This document shows, in pieces, positions 49,872 through 58,677 of a DNA stretch of 62,072 nucleotides; position 1 is the first letter of the stretch, and every line of letters starts with the position of its first letter. The position numbers and the translations under genes are program-made. Location: NCBI GenBank assembly GCA_037382465.1, contig JARRPX010000003.1:1-62072 (forward strand), written 5' to 3'. Below the pieces are notes generated by a model, which saw only the letters and a program-made list of their open reading frames with translations, was not told where the DNA came from and searched no databases. The stretch is from Anaerolineales bacterium (GTDB lineage Bacteria; Chloroflexota; Anaerolineae; Anaerolineales; E44-bin32).

Positions 49872-52487
49872 ATGAAGACGAACATACACTTGCGTGAGCG
49901 TACTGTGCGCTTGATTCGAATCGCGGGAATTTTGATGCTGGCGCTCCTGCTGGTCTTGATCGCAGGCCATCTCTTGCGTGCACGGGAGCGAAAAGCATAT
50001 CCGCTGGTGACCATTCACAACCCGGGGAATCATGAAGTTATCGCCCTGGGCAATCTGGCGGACGTCCACGCTTCGGCAGTGTCGCCTGCCGGAGTCGAGC
50101 GCCTCGAGCTGTGGGCCGACGGTGATTTCATCGATGCAACGGGAATATCCGGAGATGACACCCACTCCTTCCTGGTCTTGAACGCGGGCTGGGAACCCAG
50201 AACGCTGGGACCGCACGTCCTGGTTGTACGTGCCACATCCTCTGCGGGGGTCGAAAGCCAGGCGACGGTCTACGTCGAGGCGGTTGAAGGTCAGGGCAAG
50301 ATGGCCCAACACATGCTTGCAGAAGGCGAAACCCTGGAGCAGATCGCCGCAGACCATGGCGTGGACGCAGATGAATTGATCGACATGAATCCCGGCCTCG
50401 ATCCGCTCGAACTCGAGAGTGGGGATTTCGTGAACGTGCCGGGAGGGACCGCCGGTGTTGGCGGCGGTGAGAGCGTCGCTCCTGATTCCTCGGCGGCGGA
50501 TGAGGCGCCGCCCGATTCTTCCGGCAGGCCGTTGGACCTTACCCTGTTTGGAAGCAACGATCCCTTCGATCCCTCCGGCGCATCCGGATTCCGCTCGGAC
50601 GAGCCGCTGGTGCTGCGTCTCGAAACGCTGACCCTGGAAACCGGCGCGGCTTACGAATCGCTGCACTGCTACGTCGGATTCGGAGATCGCTCGCCGCGCT
50701 GGTATCCGGATGCGGATGGAGATCAGGCAACGAGCGAATACTTCACCTCCGCAGACGGTACTGCGTGGAACGTGGGAGACTACATGAGCGGAGATTCGGC
50801 CCCGGCCATCTACTGGCCTGGGGATCAAACGCTTGCCTTCACGATCACCTGTGTGGGCATCCAGGGAGGCGGAACCGATGCACTCGAATTGGGGCCGCTG
50901 TCGCTTTCGATCCCGCCCGAGGCGTGGGACGGCGTAATCCGCACGGCCCGCAGCGAATCGGGGGAAGGCAGCTTTTGGATCGAATATCGCGTGACCCCGG
51001 GGGATTTGACATCCAAGGGCCCCGATCCTGACATGGCCCGGCCCACCAACCTGTGGATCAATTACAACGGAGGCTACCTGGCCTGGGATTACAGGCCGGA
51101 GGAGGACGCAGAAGCGATCGATGGTTTCATGGTTTTCTTGAACGAGACCCTGATCTGGCAGGAAAGCGCGGACACACGCCGTTCATGGCTGCCGGACGCA
51201 TTTCTGATACCTCCCTGCGGCGAGGCGTACCAGTTCACCGTCGAGGCGTATATCTCTCCCTACCCGTTGGGCGATTACTCGGTACCCCGTGAGGTTTGGG
51301 AGGAAGACTACGAGGGAGATCGGGCGACGATCAACGGCGGCGAACCCGGTTCAGCGGATTGCACCCAACGATTCGTAGTCAACTTCCAATCCTTGACCAC
51401 AGGGAACATACCGGAAGATCCGGTGAACTGGCCTGCCGTCAATTGGGATCATGGAGCAGGGCCGATTCACGGTAATTTTTATACCAACCATCAGGACCGC
51501 TTTTTCGACTTCTGGCGGTTCGTCCCTAACCTTGAATACAGCACTGGGCTTCTCATGGCAGAGTCTGCGCAATCCAGCTCGATTCTCATCGCCGTCGAAG
51601 AGGATCAGGAAGAGGAAATCTGGTTGGGGTTCCGCATCAGCGATGAAGATGAAGACGGCTATCCAGTCCTTTGCCATGGTTCCGATAATTTAAATCCGCA
51701 AGATCTGAGAAATCTCGGATTTTACGTAGGTGAAATCGTGTCCCAGGAGGATGGAGGCGACCGCTGCCGTGTGGCGTACACGATCCACCCGGCGGATGGC
51801 AGCTCCGTCGGCCCGGGCGGCGACGCCCTGGCGCTGCCGCAGCTGAATGTCGAAGGCTTCTCGCTGAATCCGGCAAGTGGTCGGCTGCAGATTCACGTTC
51901 ACAATATCGGATTGGCGGATTGGACGCATCGAGATCTGGATGTGCGTCTGATTACGCATCGAAGAGTGTTTATCGATGACGTCACGTGGGAGGATGTCCA
52001 AATCGGCGTTGACGATACCATAATACTACAGTCACCGAGTATGAGTCCGTATCCACCCATGGATGTTTGCGTAACCCTGGATCTCTATGACAGAGTCCTC
52101 GAGCTGTATGAATTTCTTGGCGCAACACCTGGCGGCCTTATATGTTCGCCCTTGCCGGATTTAACCATCAGCGATGTGCAGTACGATCCCGCCAGAGAGG
52201 CTCTCTTGATCACGGTGCAAAATAACGGGGAGTCGGTGTCGACCGGATCAGGAATTCTGGTCGATCGGATCCTTTGTCTGCGGGTCACATTCGACGACGA
52301 CACTTTCATCGACGTATACACCCAGCAGAACGTGAACATGGATCGTGTCGATGAACACCAGTATATCTTCCCAGGATTTGACGCAGTGCAGTGGTCTCAC
52401 ACGTATTCAGTCAGCGTGGATCCACTTAATGAGATTGGTGAACTGGATGACGACAATAATGAATACCTCGTACCTGCGGAGCCATGA
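49872..52487 (+). CDS. large membrane-anchored surface protein with Ig-like, LysM and CARDB domains
   Basis: An 871-residue protein with an N-terminal membrane helix (about residues 15-38; uncleaved signal anchor type). Then an Ig-like domain (VTIHNPGNHEVIALGNLA, VERLELWADGDFI), a LysM domain at about 143-190 (LAEGETLEQIAADHGV, DADELIDMNPG) that would bind peptidoglycan or other N-acetylglucosamine polymer, a Ser/Pro/Glu linker, several uncharacterised beta domains of Asp/Tyr/Trp-rich composition, and a CARDB-like C-terminal domain (PDLTISDVQYDPAREALLITVQN). AAGGAGG precedes the ATG. Follows the lipoprotein gene by 13 bases; the pair with the regulator looks like a surface-display module. Confidence 0.8.
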   Translation: MKTNIHLRERTVRLIRIAGILMLALLLVLIAGHLLRARERKAYPLVTIHNPGNHEVIALGNLADVHASAVSPAGVERLELWADGDFIDATGISGDDTHSFLVLNAGWEPRTLGPHVLVVRATSSAGVESQATVYVEAVEGQGKMAQHMLAEGETLEQIAADHGVDADELIDMNPGLDPLELESGDFVNVPGGTAGVGGGESVAPDSSAADEAPPDSSGRPLDLTLFGSNDPFDPSGASGFRSDEPLVLRLETLTLETGAAYESLHCYVGFGDRSPRWYPDADGDQATSEYFTSADGTAWNVGDYMSGDSAPAIYWPGDQTLAFTITCVGIQGGGTDALELGPLSLSIPPEAWDGVIRTARSESGEGSFWIEYRVTPGDLTSKGPDPDMARPTNLWINYNGGYLAWDYRPEEDAEAIDGFMVFLNETLIWQESADTRRSWLPDAFLIPPCGEAYQFTVEAYISPYPLGDYSVPREVWEEDYEGDRATINGGEPGSADCTQRFVVNFQSLTTGNIPEDPVNWPAVNWDHGAGPIHGNFYTNHQDRFFDFWRFVPNLEYSTGLLMAESAQSSSILIAVEEDQEEEIWLGFRISDEDEDGYPVLCHGSDNLNPQDLRNLGFYVGEIVSQEDGGDRCRVAYTIHPADGSSVGPGGDALALPQLNVEGFSLNPASGRLQIHVHNIGLADWTHRDLDVRLITHRRVFIDDVTWEDVQIGVDDTIILQSPSMSPYPPMDVCVTLDLYDRVLELYEFLGATPGGLICSPLPDLTISDVQYDPAREALLITVQNNGESVSTGSGILVDRILCLRVTFDDDTFIDVYTQQNVNMDRVDEHQYIFPGFDAVQWSHTYSVSVDPLNEIGELDDDNNEYLVPAEP

Positions 52488-52559
52488 TGGCGGCATTTGG
52501 ATCGCGTTCTCACCATCGCCATCTCGTCATCACCGCCGGAGTGGCTTGCCGAGAAGCAA

Positions 52560-52606
52560 GGATCATGCGCCGGCATGGCAGTGAAGCCCAAACCGGTGCA
52601 TGATCC
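52560..52606. repeat. long inverted repeat between convergent genes
   Basis: Arms GGATCATGCGCCGG (52560-52573) and CCGGTGCATGATCC (52593-52606) pair over 14 positions with one G.U-type wobble and a 19-base loop. It lies in the 213-base gap between the converging LysM-protein and lipoprotein genes, as expected for a shared transcription terminator; neither side has a T-run. Confidence 0.5.
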
Positions 52607-52700
52607 CTGCGATCCTGCCCGCGAAAAAAGCAATCCATCAGCACTTATCGAAGAGCTGGAGCTGCCTTCATGTTTGCATTGAAGCGGCTGATCCGGCTGT

Positions 52701-53093
52701 TTACTGCAATCCGACCAACTCCTGCACCGAGACGATCAGCCGGTTGTTCTCCCTGGTGAGGATGCCTTCGATTTCGACATCATTGTCCAGCTTCATCTGC
52801 GCCTGCTGCTCGTCACTGAAGTCGAGCCAGAATTCGTTGTGGGCAAAAGCGCCGACCTCGCAGCCGCCATCGTCCAGCTCGAAGTACACGCCGTCCGGCG
52901 GACTCAGGTCGATGAACGAGATCTGGCCGATCGTGGTCACGCGCCATCCGATGAGATCGTCGTTCAAATCACAGATGGCCACATCACCGGCATCGTACTC
53001 CGAATTCTCGCCAGGGCCTGGCGCACAGCCTGCTGAAACCGAGAGTGCCAGGAACAGACAAATCGTCGAAATTAAAATCGTACCTCGTTTCAT
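52701..53093 (-). CDS. small lipoprotein with an OB-fold-like domain
   Basis: A 130-residue lipoprotein: signal peptide with the lipobox VSAGC near residue 22 and a folded part (about 40-130) rich in beta strands (VAICDLNDDLIGWRV, GVYFELDDGGCEVGAF, VEIEGILTRENNRLIVSVQEL) reminiscent of an OB-fold. Two cysteines (Cys 41 and Cys 78) may form a disulfide. ATG 53093 lacks a clear partner promoter in the 262 bases upstream. It is convergent with the LysM-protein gene. No family could be named. Confidence 0.65.
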   Translation of the reverse strand: MKRGTILISTICLFLALSVSAGCAPGPGENSEYDAGDVAICDLNDDLIGWRVTTIGQISFIDLSPPDGVYFELDDGGCEVGAFAHNEFWLDFSDEQQAQMKLDNDVEIEGILTRENNRLIVSVQELVGLQ

Positions 53094-53355
53094 ATCGTCT
53101 CCTCTTTCGCCGCGATAACGTCCCTATCTGGGTTTAAGTGTACGCCTTCCGTGCCTTCTGGCAACCTGGGAGAGGGACCGCCGCAGCTTACCGCCTGTGA
53201 CCTGTGGAAGACCGCGCAAGTGCTAATAGAAAGGTATCTGGGGTCTGGGAAGGAGAAAAATGTTTGGCGTGCCTAATTTATGATAAAATTTGTCTTATTA
53301 CGTTAATTTGGAAGGAAATACTTCCTTCACGCACGACACCAACCACGAGGGCTTT

Positions 53356-54471
53356 ATGGGAAAACGACTATCGAGAAGGGATTTCCTGCTGGGCAGCACG
53401 ATCAGCCTGCTCTCCGGCGCCGGAATGACCAGGTTGGCGCAAACGCTGCAGGGCGAAAACGAGACGCAAGCGAGGCAAACGACTGAGGGCGATGATCCGC
53501 ATGCCCACTTCGGCATGGTGGGAAACGTGAATCATGTACGGAATGGCTTCGACCCGCTGCGGATGCTCGTCGATTGGGATTACGGTAAAGTCAGCACCAT
53601 GCCGAACGGCCAAACACTGCGGGAATATCAATTCGTCGCCTACGATAAAGAGATCGAGGTCGCACCGGGCGTGTTCTTCCCCGCCTGGACTTACAACGGC
53701 CGCGTTCCGGGACCCACCATCCGCTGCAGGGAAGGCGACCGCATCCGCATCGATTTCACCAACTCGGGCACGCATCCCCACACGATTCACTTTCACGGCG
53801 TCCACCCCTTCGAGATGGACGGCGTTCCCGGCGCGGGCCCGGGCGAGATCGGCGTCGGAGAATCCTTCGTTTACGAATTCGACGCCGAGCCCTTCGGCTG
53901 CCACCTCTATCACTGCCACTCCCTTCCGCTCAAACGGCACATCCACAAAGGTCTCTACGGCGCCTTTATCGTCGATCCTGCCGAAGGCCGGCCGCCGGCG
54001 CGCGAATTGATGATGATCATGAACGGCTTCGATACCAATTTCGACTCCGCCAACGAGGTCTACGCCGTCAATTCGGTCGGTTTCGAGTACGCCCGCCGGC
54101 CGATCCCGGTCAAAGTCGGCGAATTGATCCGGGTGTATCTGATCAACATCACCGAGTTCGACCCGATCAACTCCTTCCACCTGCACGCCGAATTCTTCGA
54201 TTATTACGATCACGGCACCACACTCACGCCGACCCTGCATACGGTGGACACGATCATGCAGGCTCAGGCCCAACGGGGCATCCTCGAATTCAGCTACCGC
54301 TGGCCGGGGAAATACATGTTCCACGCCCACGTGAGTGAGTTTGCCGAACTGGGCTGGATGGGCAACTTCAACGTGGTCGACGCCGAGGATTTCGAGCAGG
54401 CGTTGGTGGAAGCCGGTCTGGATGCCGATTGGGACCGACGAGCTTTGCACGGCAGCACGGCAAACGGATGA
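53356..54471 (+). CDS. Tat-exported two-domain multicopper oxidase
   Basis: A 371-residue secreted oxidase. The N-terminus MGKRLSRRDFLLGSTISLL has the twin-arginine motif SRRDF and a hydrophobic core. Domain 1: HPHTIHFHGVHPFEMDGVPG, then the type 1 copper region HLYHCHSLPLKRHIHKGLYGAF with its Cys. Domain 2: NSFHLHAEFFDYYDH and MFHAHVSEFAELGWMG, where the type 1 Cys position is Ala, so only domain 1 binds type 1 copper and the His-x-His motifs supply the type 2/3 site at the interface. Such two-domain enzymes oxidise metals, phenols or nitrogen oxides. ATG 53356 gives the Tat signal at once. Its stop overlaps ATG 54468 of the ZIP gene. Confidence 0.88.
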   Translation: MGKRLSRRDFLLGSTISLLSGAGMTRLAQTLQGENETQARQTTEGDDPHAHFGMVGNVNHVRNGFDPLRMLVDWDYGKVSTMPNGQTLREYQFVAYDKEIEVAPGVFFPAWTYNGRVPGPTIRCREGDRIRIDFTNSGTHPHTIHFHGVHPFEMDGVPGAGPGEIGVGESFVYEFDAEPFGCHLYHCHSLPLKRHIHKGLYGAFIVDPAEGRPPARELMMIMNGFDTNFDSANEVYAVNSVGFEYARRPIPVKVGELIRVYLINITEFDPINSFHLHAEFFDYYDHGTTLTPTLHTVDTIMQAQAQRGILEFSYRWPGKYMFHAHVSEFAELGWMGNFNVVDAEDFEQALVEAGLDADWDRRALHGSTANG

Positions 54472-54485
54472 GAGGCAAATTCCAC

Positions 54486-55685
54486 ATGACCGAGTCAGGA
54501 TCGCAAAACGCTGCACCACGGTATGGATTCAATTGGCGGACGGTGCTGCTGGGATTGTTTCCCCTGCTGGTGCTGGGTGCGGTGATCGCCTATTTCCTAT
54601 TCACGGGCGGTGGATTGGGAAACTTGAGTTCCCCTCCGCTGGAACAGCTCAACATCGAACGCATCATCCTGCCCGAACCGGGATCGATCGCCCTCCACGT
54701 GGTCAATGATGGTCCCGTAACTCTGACCATCGCCCAGATCGCAGTAGACGAAGCCTACTGGAACTTCGAGGCCGATCCATCCAACACGCTGCCGCGCCTG
54801 AGCCGGGCCACGATCACGATTCCCTATCCGTGGGTGAAGCAGGAAGCTCACCTCATCAAGCTCGTCACTTCGATCGGCACGACCTTCGAGGCCGAAATTC
54901 CCATCGCCGTCGAGACCCCAAAGCCCAGCGGCAAGCTGTTGTTGAACTTCGCGCTGGTGGGGTTCTACATCGGCATCGTGCCGATCGCGCTGGGCATGCT
55001 CTGGTTCCCGATCCTGCGCCGGCTCAATCCCCGCGGGAGGCACTTCATTCACTCCCTCACCGTCGGCTTGTTGATTTTCCTGGCGGTCGGAACCTGGCTG
55101 GACGCGCTCGAATTCGCCGATCAGCTTGCGGCCTTCTGGCAAGGCGTGCCCCTGGTCATTTTCGTTTCCTTGATTTCGCTGGGTGTGTTGGTCGCAATCG
55201 GCGCAGTCCGCCGCGGCTCGAGCCGCGTTCTGGACACTTCCTACCTGCTCTCGCTGGGCATCGGCTTGCACAACCTGGGCGAAGGACTGGCGATCGGCGC
55301 CGCGTTCGCCCTGGGCCAGGCCGCCTTGGGAACGTTTCTGATCGTCGGATTCGCACTGCACAACATCACGGAAGGCGTGGGCATCGTGACCCCGCTGGTC
55401 CGCGAACCTCCCCGCTTCGCTCATTTCCTGGGTCTGATCCTGCTGGGTGGCGGACCGGCCATCCTGGGTACGTGGGTAGGCGGATTCGGCTTCAACCCCG
55501 TGCTGGCCACCATCTTTCTGGCCGTCGGCGTAGGCGCCATACTGCAGGTGATCTGGGAAGTCGGCAAACTGGTGGTAAACGGGAGCAAAAAACTCGGCGA
55601 TCCAGCCTTGAACTGGACGACGCTGTTCGGGTTGAGCAGCGGACTGCTGATCATGTACTTCACCGCGTTTCTGGTGAAGTTCTAG
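54486..55685 (+). CDS. ZIP family metal transporter with an added N-terminal extracytoplasmic domain
   Basis: A 399-residue transporter. A first membrane helix (VLLGLFPLLVLGAVIAYFL) is followed by an extracytoplasmic domain of about 100 residues (LNIERIILPEPGSIALHV, IAVDEAYWNFEADPS) with Ig-like strands. Then the eight-helix ZIP core: LVGFYIGIVPIALGMLW, HSLTVGLLIFLAVGTWL, the metal-binding helix 4 IGLHNLGEGLAIGAAFALG and helix 5 FALHNITEGVGIVTPLV, ending with LSSGLLIMYFTAFLVKF. H-N-x-x-E-G motifs on both helices are intact. ATG 54486 has GAGAGG at 8 bases; ATG 54468 overlaps the multicopper oxidase stop. The tight linkage suggests a metal oxidation-and-uptake unit. Confidence 0.88.
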   Translation: MTESGSQNAAPRYGFNWRTVLLGLFPLLVLGAVIAYFLFTGGGLGNLSSPPLEQLNIERIILPEPGSIALHVVNDGPVTLTIAQIAVDEAYWNFEADPSNTLPRLSRATITIPYPWVKQEAHLIKLVTSIGTTFEAEIPIAVETPKPSGKLLLNFALVGFYIGIVPIALGMLWFPILRRLNPRGRHFIHSLTVGLLIFLAVGTWLDALEFADQLAAFWQGVPLVIFVSLISLGVLVAIGAVRRGSSRVLDTSYLLSLGIGLHNLGEGLAIGAAFALGQAALGTFLIVGFALHNITEGVGIVTPLVREPPRFAHFLGLILLGGGPAILGTWVGGFGFNPVLATIFLAVGVGAILQVIWEVGKLVVNGSKKLGDPALNWTTLFGLSSGLLIMYFTAFLVKF

Positions 55686-55737
55686 CCGGTGTACCGGTGG
55701 GGAATGGGAGAGGTTGAAAACGTAATGTGAGCGCCGC

Positions 55738-56250
55738 TCACTCGTCTTCGGGCCGGTAAGCCGCCTGCGACATGTCGCCCACGTATTCCGGCAGGTCGGT
55801 ATGCCCCAGGATCTCGCGGATCGTACGTGCCTCGCCGGTGTGCATCCAGTAATGATAGATGTTGCGCTGCAGCATCGTGCCGATACTTTCAGGATAATCC
55901 TTTCCCTTGTACAGGAAATGACCCTCCAGATCCTCCGGCGTTACGTCGTCGAGATACACATCCGCTTGCGCCGTTACCGCACGCCAGACCTCCCAAATCT
56001 CATCCAGCGGTGGTCTACTGGCAGGTTTGCCGTACCCAACCCGGTCGTTCAAATCCGGGAATAGCGTCTTTCCCTGGGCAGCCTCCACCCAGTAGCGGTG
56101 CTCCTGGTTGGCCAAATGGCCGATCGTCCAACTGAGACAGTTCATCGAGTCGATGCGAACGAGCGCATCTTCTGCAGAAACTGGTTCCATGCAGCGCAGG
56201 AATTCGGACCGGGCGAAACGCAATTGGGTGACGAGTGGATGGCAAACCAT
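55738..56250 (-). CDS. DinB-family protein
   Basis: A 170-residue four-helix bundle protein of the DinB/DUF664 superfamily. A metal triad is likely: NCLSWTIGHLANQEHRYW near residue 40 (HxxxxEH) and IYHYWMHTGEARTIREILGH near 135-150 (HxxxH); such proteins include mycothiol- and bacillithiol-dependent transferases. AGGAGG precedes the ATG. It is convergent with the ZIP gene. Function in this organism not determinable. Confidence 0.85.
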   Translation of the reverse strand: MVCHPLVTQLRFARSEFLRCMEPVSAEDALVRIDSMNCLSWTIGHLANQEHRYWVEAAQGKTLFPDLNDRVGYGKPASRPPLDEIWEVWRAVTAQADVYLDDVTPEDLEGHFLYKGKDYPESIGTMLQRNIYHYWMHTGEARTIREILGHTDLPEYVGDMSQAAYRPEDE

Positions 56251-56488
56251 GGTTGCCCCTCCTTGTTTTCGTATACTCGCTTTGGAATCTTCTCTGCGAA
56301 TTGCGGCTATTCTAACAGATCGCAGCGCGGGGGACGTACTTGTGGGCGGCGTTCGCCGCGCCTATACTGAAGGCAGTATTGCAGAGGGACGATTTGTGTG
56401 AACAGACTCGCTTTGGATTGAGTAGGCCCAATACTCATTTGAGCTCGATGACGATCGCCTGAAGCGGCATTTGGGCGAGGAGTCTTCC

Positions 56489-56869
56489 ATGGTCGACTTG
56501 CAGCGGTTGCGTGAGGTGCCGGGTGTCAAAGGAACCGTCCGGGTTTCGCTGGGCGGCGAATTACAGGATCATTCCATCGACGGTTCCCCCGACATCGTGG
56601 CGGATCTCACCGCCCGGCTCAGCGCTACAGCTCGACGCGTCGCTGCGGTGATGGGTTATGAAGATTTCGTACACGCCCTGCTCTCCTACCGCGATGGCGG
56701 AAATCCGCTGCTCATCATTCCCCAGGAATCTTCATTCATCGGTTTGCTGCTCGACGTACCCCAAACACTGGTCGGAATCAGCGATACCTCACAAACCTTT
56801 TACAGCAGAGAATTGATTGCAGCTAGCCATATCCTCACCAGAATTCGAGGACTCATGGAGAGTGAATGA
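56489..56869 (+). CDS. roadblock/LC7-like domain protein
   Basis: A 126-residue protein with the alpha-beta-beta-alpha-beta-beta-beta-alpha pattern of roadblock domains (VPGVKGTVRVSLGGELQDHS, DLTARLSATARRVAAVMG, HALLSYRDGGNPLLIIPQESSFIGLLLD). In bacteria such proteins (MglB type) dimerise and act on small Ras-like GTPases or as scaffolds; no GTPase gene is in the window. GAGGAG lies 6 bases before ATG 56489; a longer TTG start is also possible. Its stop overlaps the next gene (ATGA) that encodes a second roadblock-like protein. Confidence 0.7.
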   Translation: MVDLQRLREVPGVKGTVRVSLGGELQDHSIDGSPDIVADLTARLSATARRVAAVMGYEDFVHALLSYRDGGNPLLIIPQESSFIGLLLDVPQTLVGISDTSQTFYSRELIAASHILTRIRGLMESE

Positions 56870-57456
56870 GGATAGAACACACGCAGGCATATCTGGATCG
56901 ACTCGCAGCTTTGGAAGGGGTTCAAGGTGCATTTCTCTTCGATTCACGGGGAAAAGTTCTTTTCCATTCGACCCTCATAAAGCTGACGTCAGAAAAGCGG
57001 AACGTTCTGGCGCTCGCGCTGTCGCAATCCCTCACCGATTTATCCGGTATCCACGCATCTCCGTTAATGGACATCGATCTGTTCTTCGGCCAGGGGCGTC
57101 TGGTGATTAAAGGCGTCCCACAGGGTGGATTATGCATCGTGTGCGACAGGCAGGTGAACAACTCCTTGCTCAACATCGCCCTCGAAGAATGGTTCAACTT
57201 GCTGCTGGAAAATGACACACAACCCGCCGGCGGGCCGCGCCGTTCAATCCTCGATGAGTTGATCCAAGTCGCGCAGGAGGTATTGGGGGAACATGCAAGC
57301 AAGGTCATCAGCATCCTCGAAACGGCGGACGATGAGGGAGAAAATCTTCTGGATGCAATCGCCCAGGCGGAAAAGCTGACGCGGCTGTTTATCGATAAGG
57401 ATCAAGCCGGGCACATGGCGCAGCGCATGCGCGACCTGGTCCAGGAAACAAGATAA
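56866..57456 (+). CDS. roadblock-like domain protein with a helical C-terminal extension
   Basis: A 196-residue protein translationally coupled to the previous gene. Its N-terminal 105 residues fit a second roadblock-like domain (LEGVQGAFLFDSRGKVLFHS, ALALSQSLTDLSGI, LFFGQGRLVIKGVPQGGLCIVCD), without clear sequence similarity to the first copy. A C-terminal helical part (about 125-196; ILDELIQVAQEVLGEHASKVISILE, LLDAIAQAEKLTRLF) is amphipathic and may bind a partner or form a coiled coil. 13 bases later follows the gene for a small membrane protein. No GTPase or kinase gene accompanies the pair. Confidence 0.65.
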   Translation: MRIEHTQAYLDRLAALEGVQGAFLFDSRGKVLFHSTLIKLTSEKRNVLALALSQSLTDLSGIHASPLMDIDLFFGQGRLVIKGVPQGGLCIVCDRQVNNSLLNIALEEWFNLLLENDTQPAGGPRRSILDELIQVAQEVLGEHASKVISILETADDEGENLLDAIAQAEKLTRLFIDKDQAGHMAQRMRDLVQETR

Positions 57457-57469
57457 GGAGAGTGGCGAA

Positions 57470-57781
57470 ATGGTTTATGTGTCTTACGCATTGAGCATTT
57501 TGGGAATCATCGTGATGGTGGTCAACGTTCTGTTAGCGTTCCGCCTGCGCCGCGACTTGATAGGTGGAGAGATACGTTCGCGCTGGAGTTTGCTGACCAA
57601 TTTCATCCTCATCTTTCTCGTGGGCTACGTCCTATCCCCGCTGCTGCTGGTCTTCTCCGTGCCCGCAGAATACATGGCTGCGGTTGTTTTTCTCATCTTC
57701 CTGCTTGGTGCGATCTTCGTCTGGATCGTGATCACGATCTTGCGCGAGATATTGTCGGTGCTGGAGGTCCTGGAGGAATAA
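57470..57781 (+). CDS. small membrane protein of the roadblock module
   Basis: A 103-residue protein with three hydrophobic helices: ALSILGIIVMVVNVLLAF (about 6-24), LLTNFILIFLVGYVLSPLLLV (about 40-62) and AAVVFLIFLLGAIFVWIVITIL (about 68-90). The C-terminus LREILSVLEVLEE is a short amphipathic helix likely facing the cytoplasm. AAGGAGAG precedes ATG 57470. As third gene of a tight cluster with two roadblock-like proteins, it may anchor them to the membrane. No family recognised. Confidence 0.65.
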   Translation: MVYVSYALSILGIIVMVVNVLLAFRLRRDLIGGEIRSRWSLLTNFILIFLVGYVLSPLLLVFSVPAEYMAAVVFLIFLLGAIFVWIVITILREILSVLEVLEE

Positions 57782-57950
57782 CGTCCTTCGTTGCCGGCCA
57801 CTCCGGTTCAATGATATAGACTACCCAGGACTTCCGCGCCCTTGTACTACCAGATTTGGCGAAAACGCTTTCAACGCTATTGCACTGTTTTCGAGGCGTG
57901 AATACACCGCCAGCATCTTTTCGCACACCTCTTTGTTTGTAACGACCTGA

Positions 57951-58643
57951 TCAACTCACCAGGCCCTCAAACATCAAGAGAGATTGTTCAACAGATGGGC
58001 CAGGACGCCAGACAGTAGAGAATTGTCGCTTCACTGCGTATCCAAAAAGCAGGCTGACAATGAAGATCGACAGCGCGCCGCCGACCGGCCTGGTCAGGCT
58101 TTCGATTACGGTCCCAGTGAAGAACCAGCCAGGAAGATGCAGAACGACGAAGCACAAGGATGTGGCGAGGTTCGCTAACCAAAATGAATGTTGCTGCCGC
58201 AGGTTCCCGAGTACCGCCCCGCGCAGCAGAAATTCCTCGAAGAAGGGCGCGATCAGTACGACGTTCAGCAAGGCGTAACTCGGTTGAAATTGGAAGATCG
58301 GCTTTCCCGCCAGGAGCTTTGGAATCCAGCCGGTCAGGGCGATCAACAAACCGACGCCGCCGCCCCAGAACAACCAGCCCTTGACGTTGGCGACGTTGAA
58401 CACCTGCTTCAGATCGCGCCCCCCGAGGCGGACGAGCCAGTACGCCGGCAGGACCCACAACAGCAGCTTCGCCGTCGTCCAATAGACGAAGCTTCTCACG
58501 CTCGTCGCCATCCAGGGGATGCTGTCATCGAGCTGGACCTTGACCATCCAGGCGGCGATCCAGGCTGCGATTATCGCCGCAAATATGAGCCAGGTACTCC
58601 AGGCGATTCGTGCGGATGTAAGTTGCTTGTCAATTACTGCCAT
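57951..58643 (-). CDS. CPBP intramembrane metalloprotease (CAAX protease family)
   Basis: A 230-residue membrane protein with eight or so helices. The catalytic motif EExxxR is present as FFEEFLLRGAVLGNL near residue 137, followed by the His-bearing helices FVVLHLPGWFFTG and VSLLFGYAVKRQF. This family (ABI/CPBP) includes prenyl-protease-like enzymes and self-immunity proteins for bacteriocins. No bacteriocin gene is nearby, so a general role is likely. The gene stands alone; a 169-base gap on the left holds no gene. Confidence 0.88.
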   Translation of the reverse strand: MAVIDKQLTSARIAWSTWLIFAAIIAAWIAAWMVKVQLDDSIPWMATSVRSFVYWTTAKLLLWVLPAYWLVRLGGRDLKQVFNVANVKGWLFWGGGVGLLIALTGWIPKLLAGKPIFQFQPSYALLNVVLIAPFFEEFLLRGAVLGNLRQQHSFWLANLATSLCFVVLHLPGWFFTGTVIESLTRPVGGALSIFIVSLLFGYAVKRQFSTVWRPGPSVEQSLLMFEGLVS

Positions 58644-58677
58644 ATGCCGACATAATAATTCACGAGGTTGACTGCAC

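Noticed and set aside
49422-50828. 468-codon open frame on the minus strand
   Set aside because: Antisense to the lipoprotein and the LysM-protein genes, whose domains and ribosome sites are convincing.
53279-53331. Possible promoter and dyad (TATGAT; GAAGG...CCTTC) before the multicopper oxidase
   Set aside because: No -35 partner at a normal distance and the dyad is short; left uncalled.
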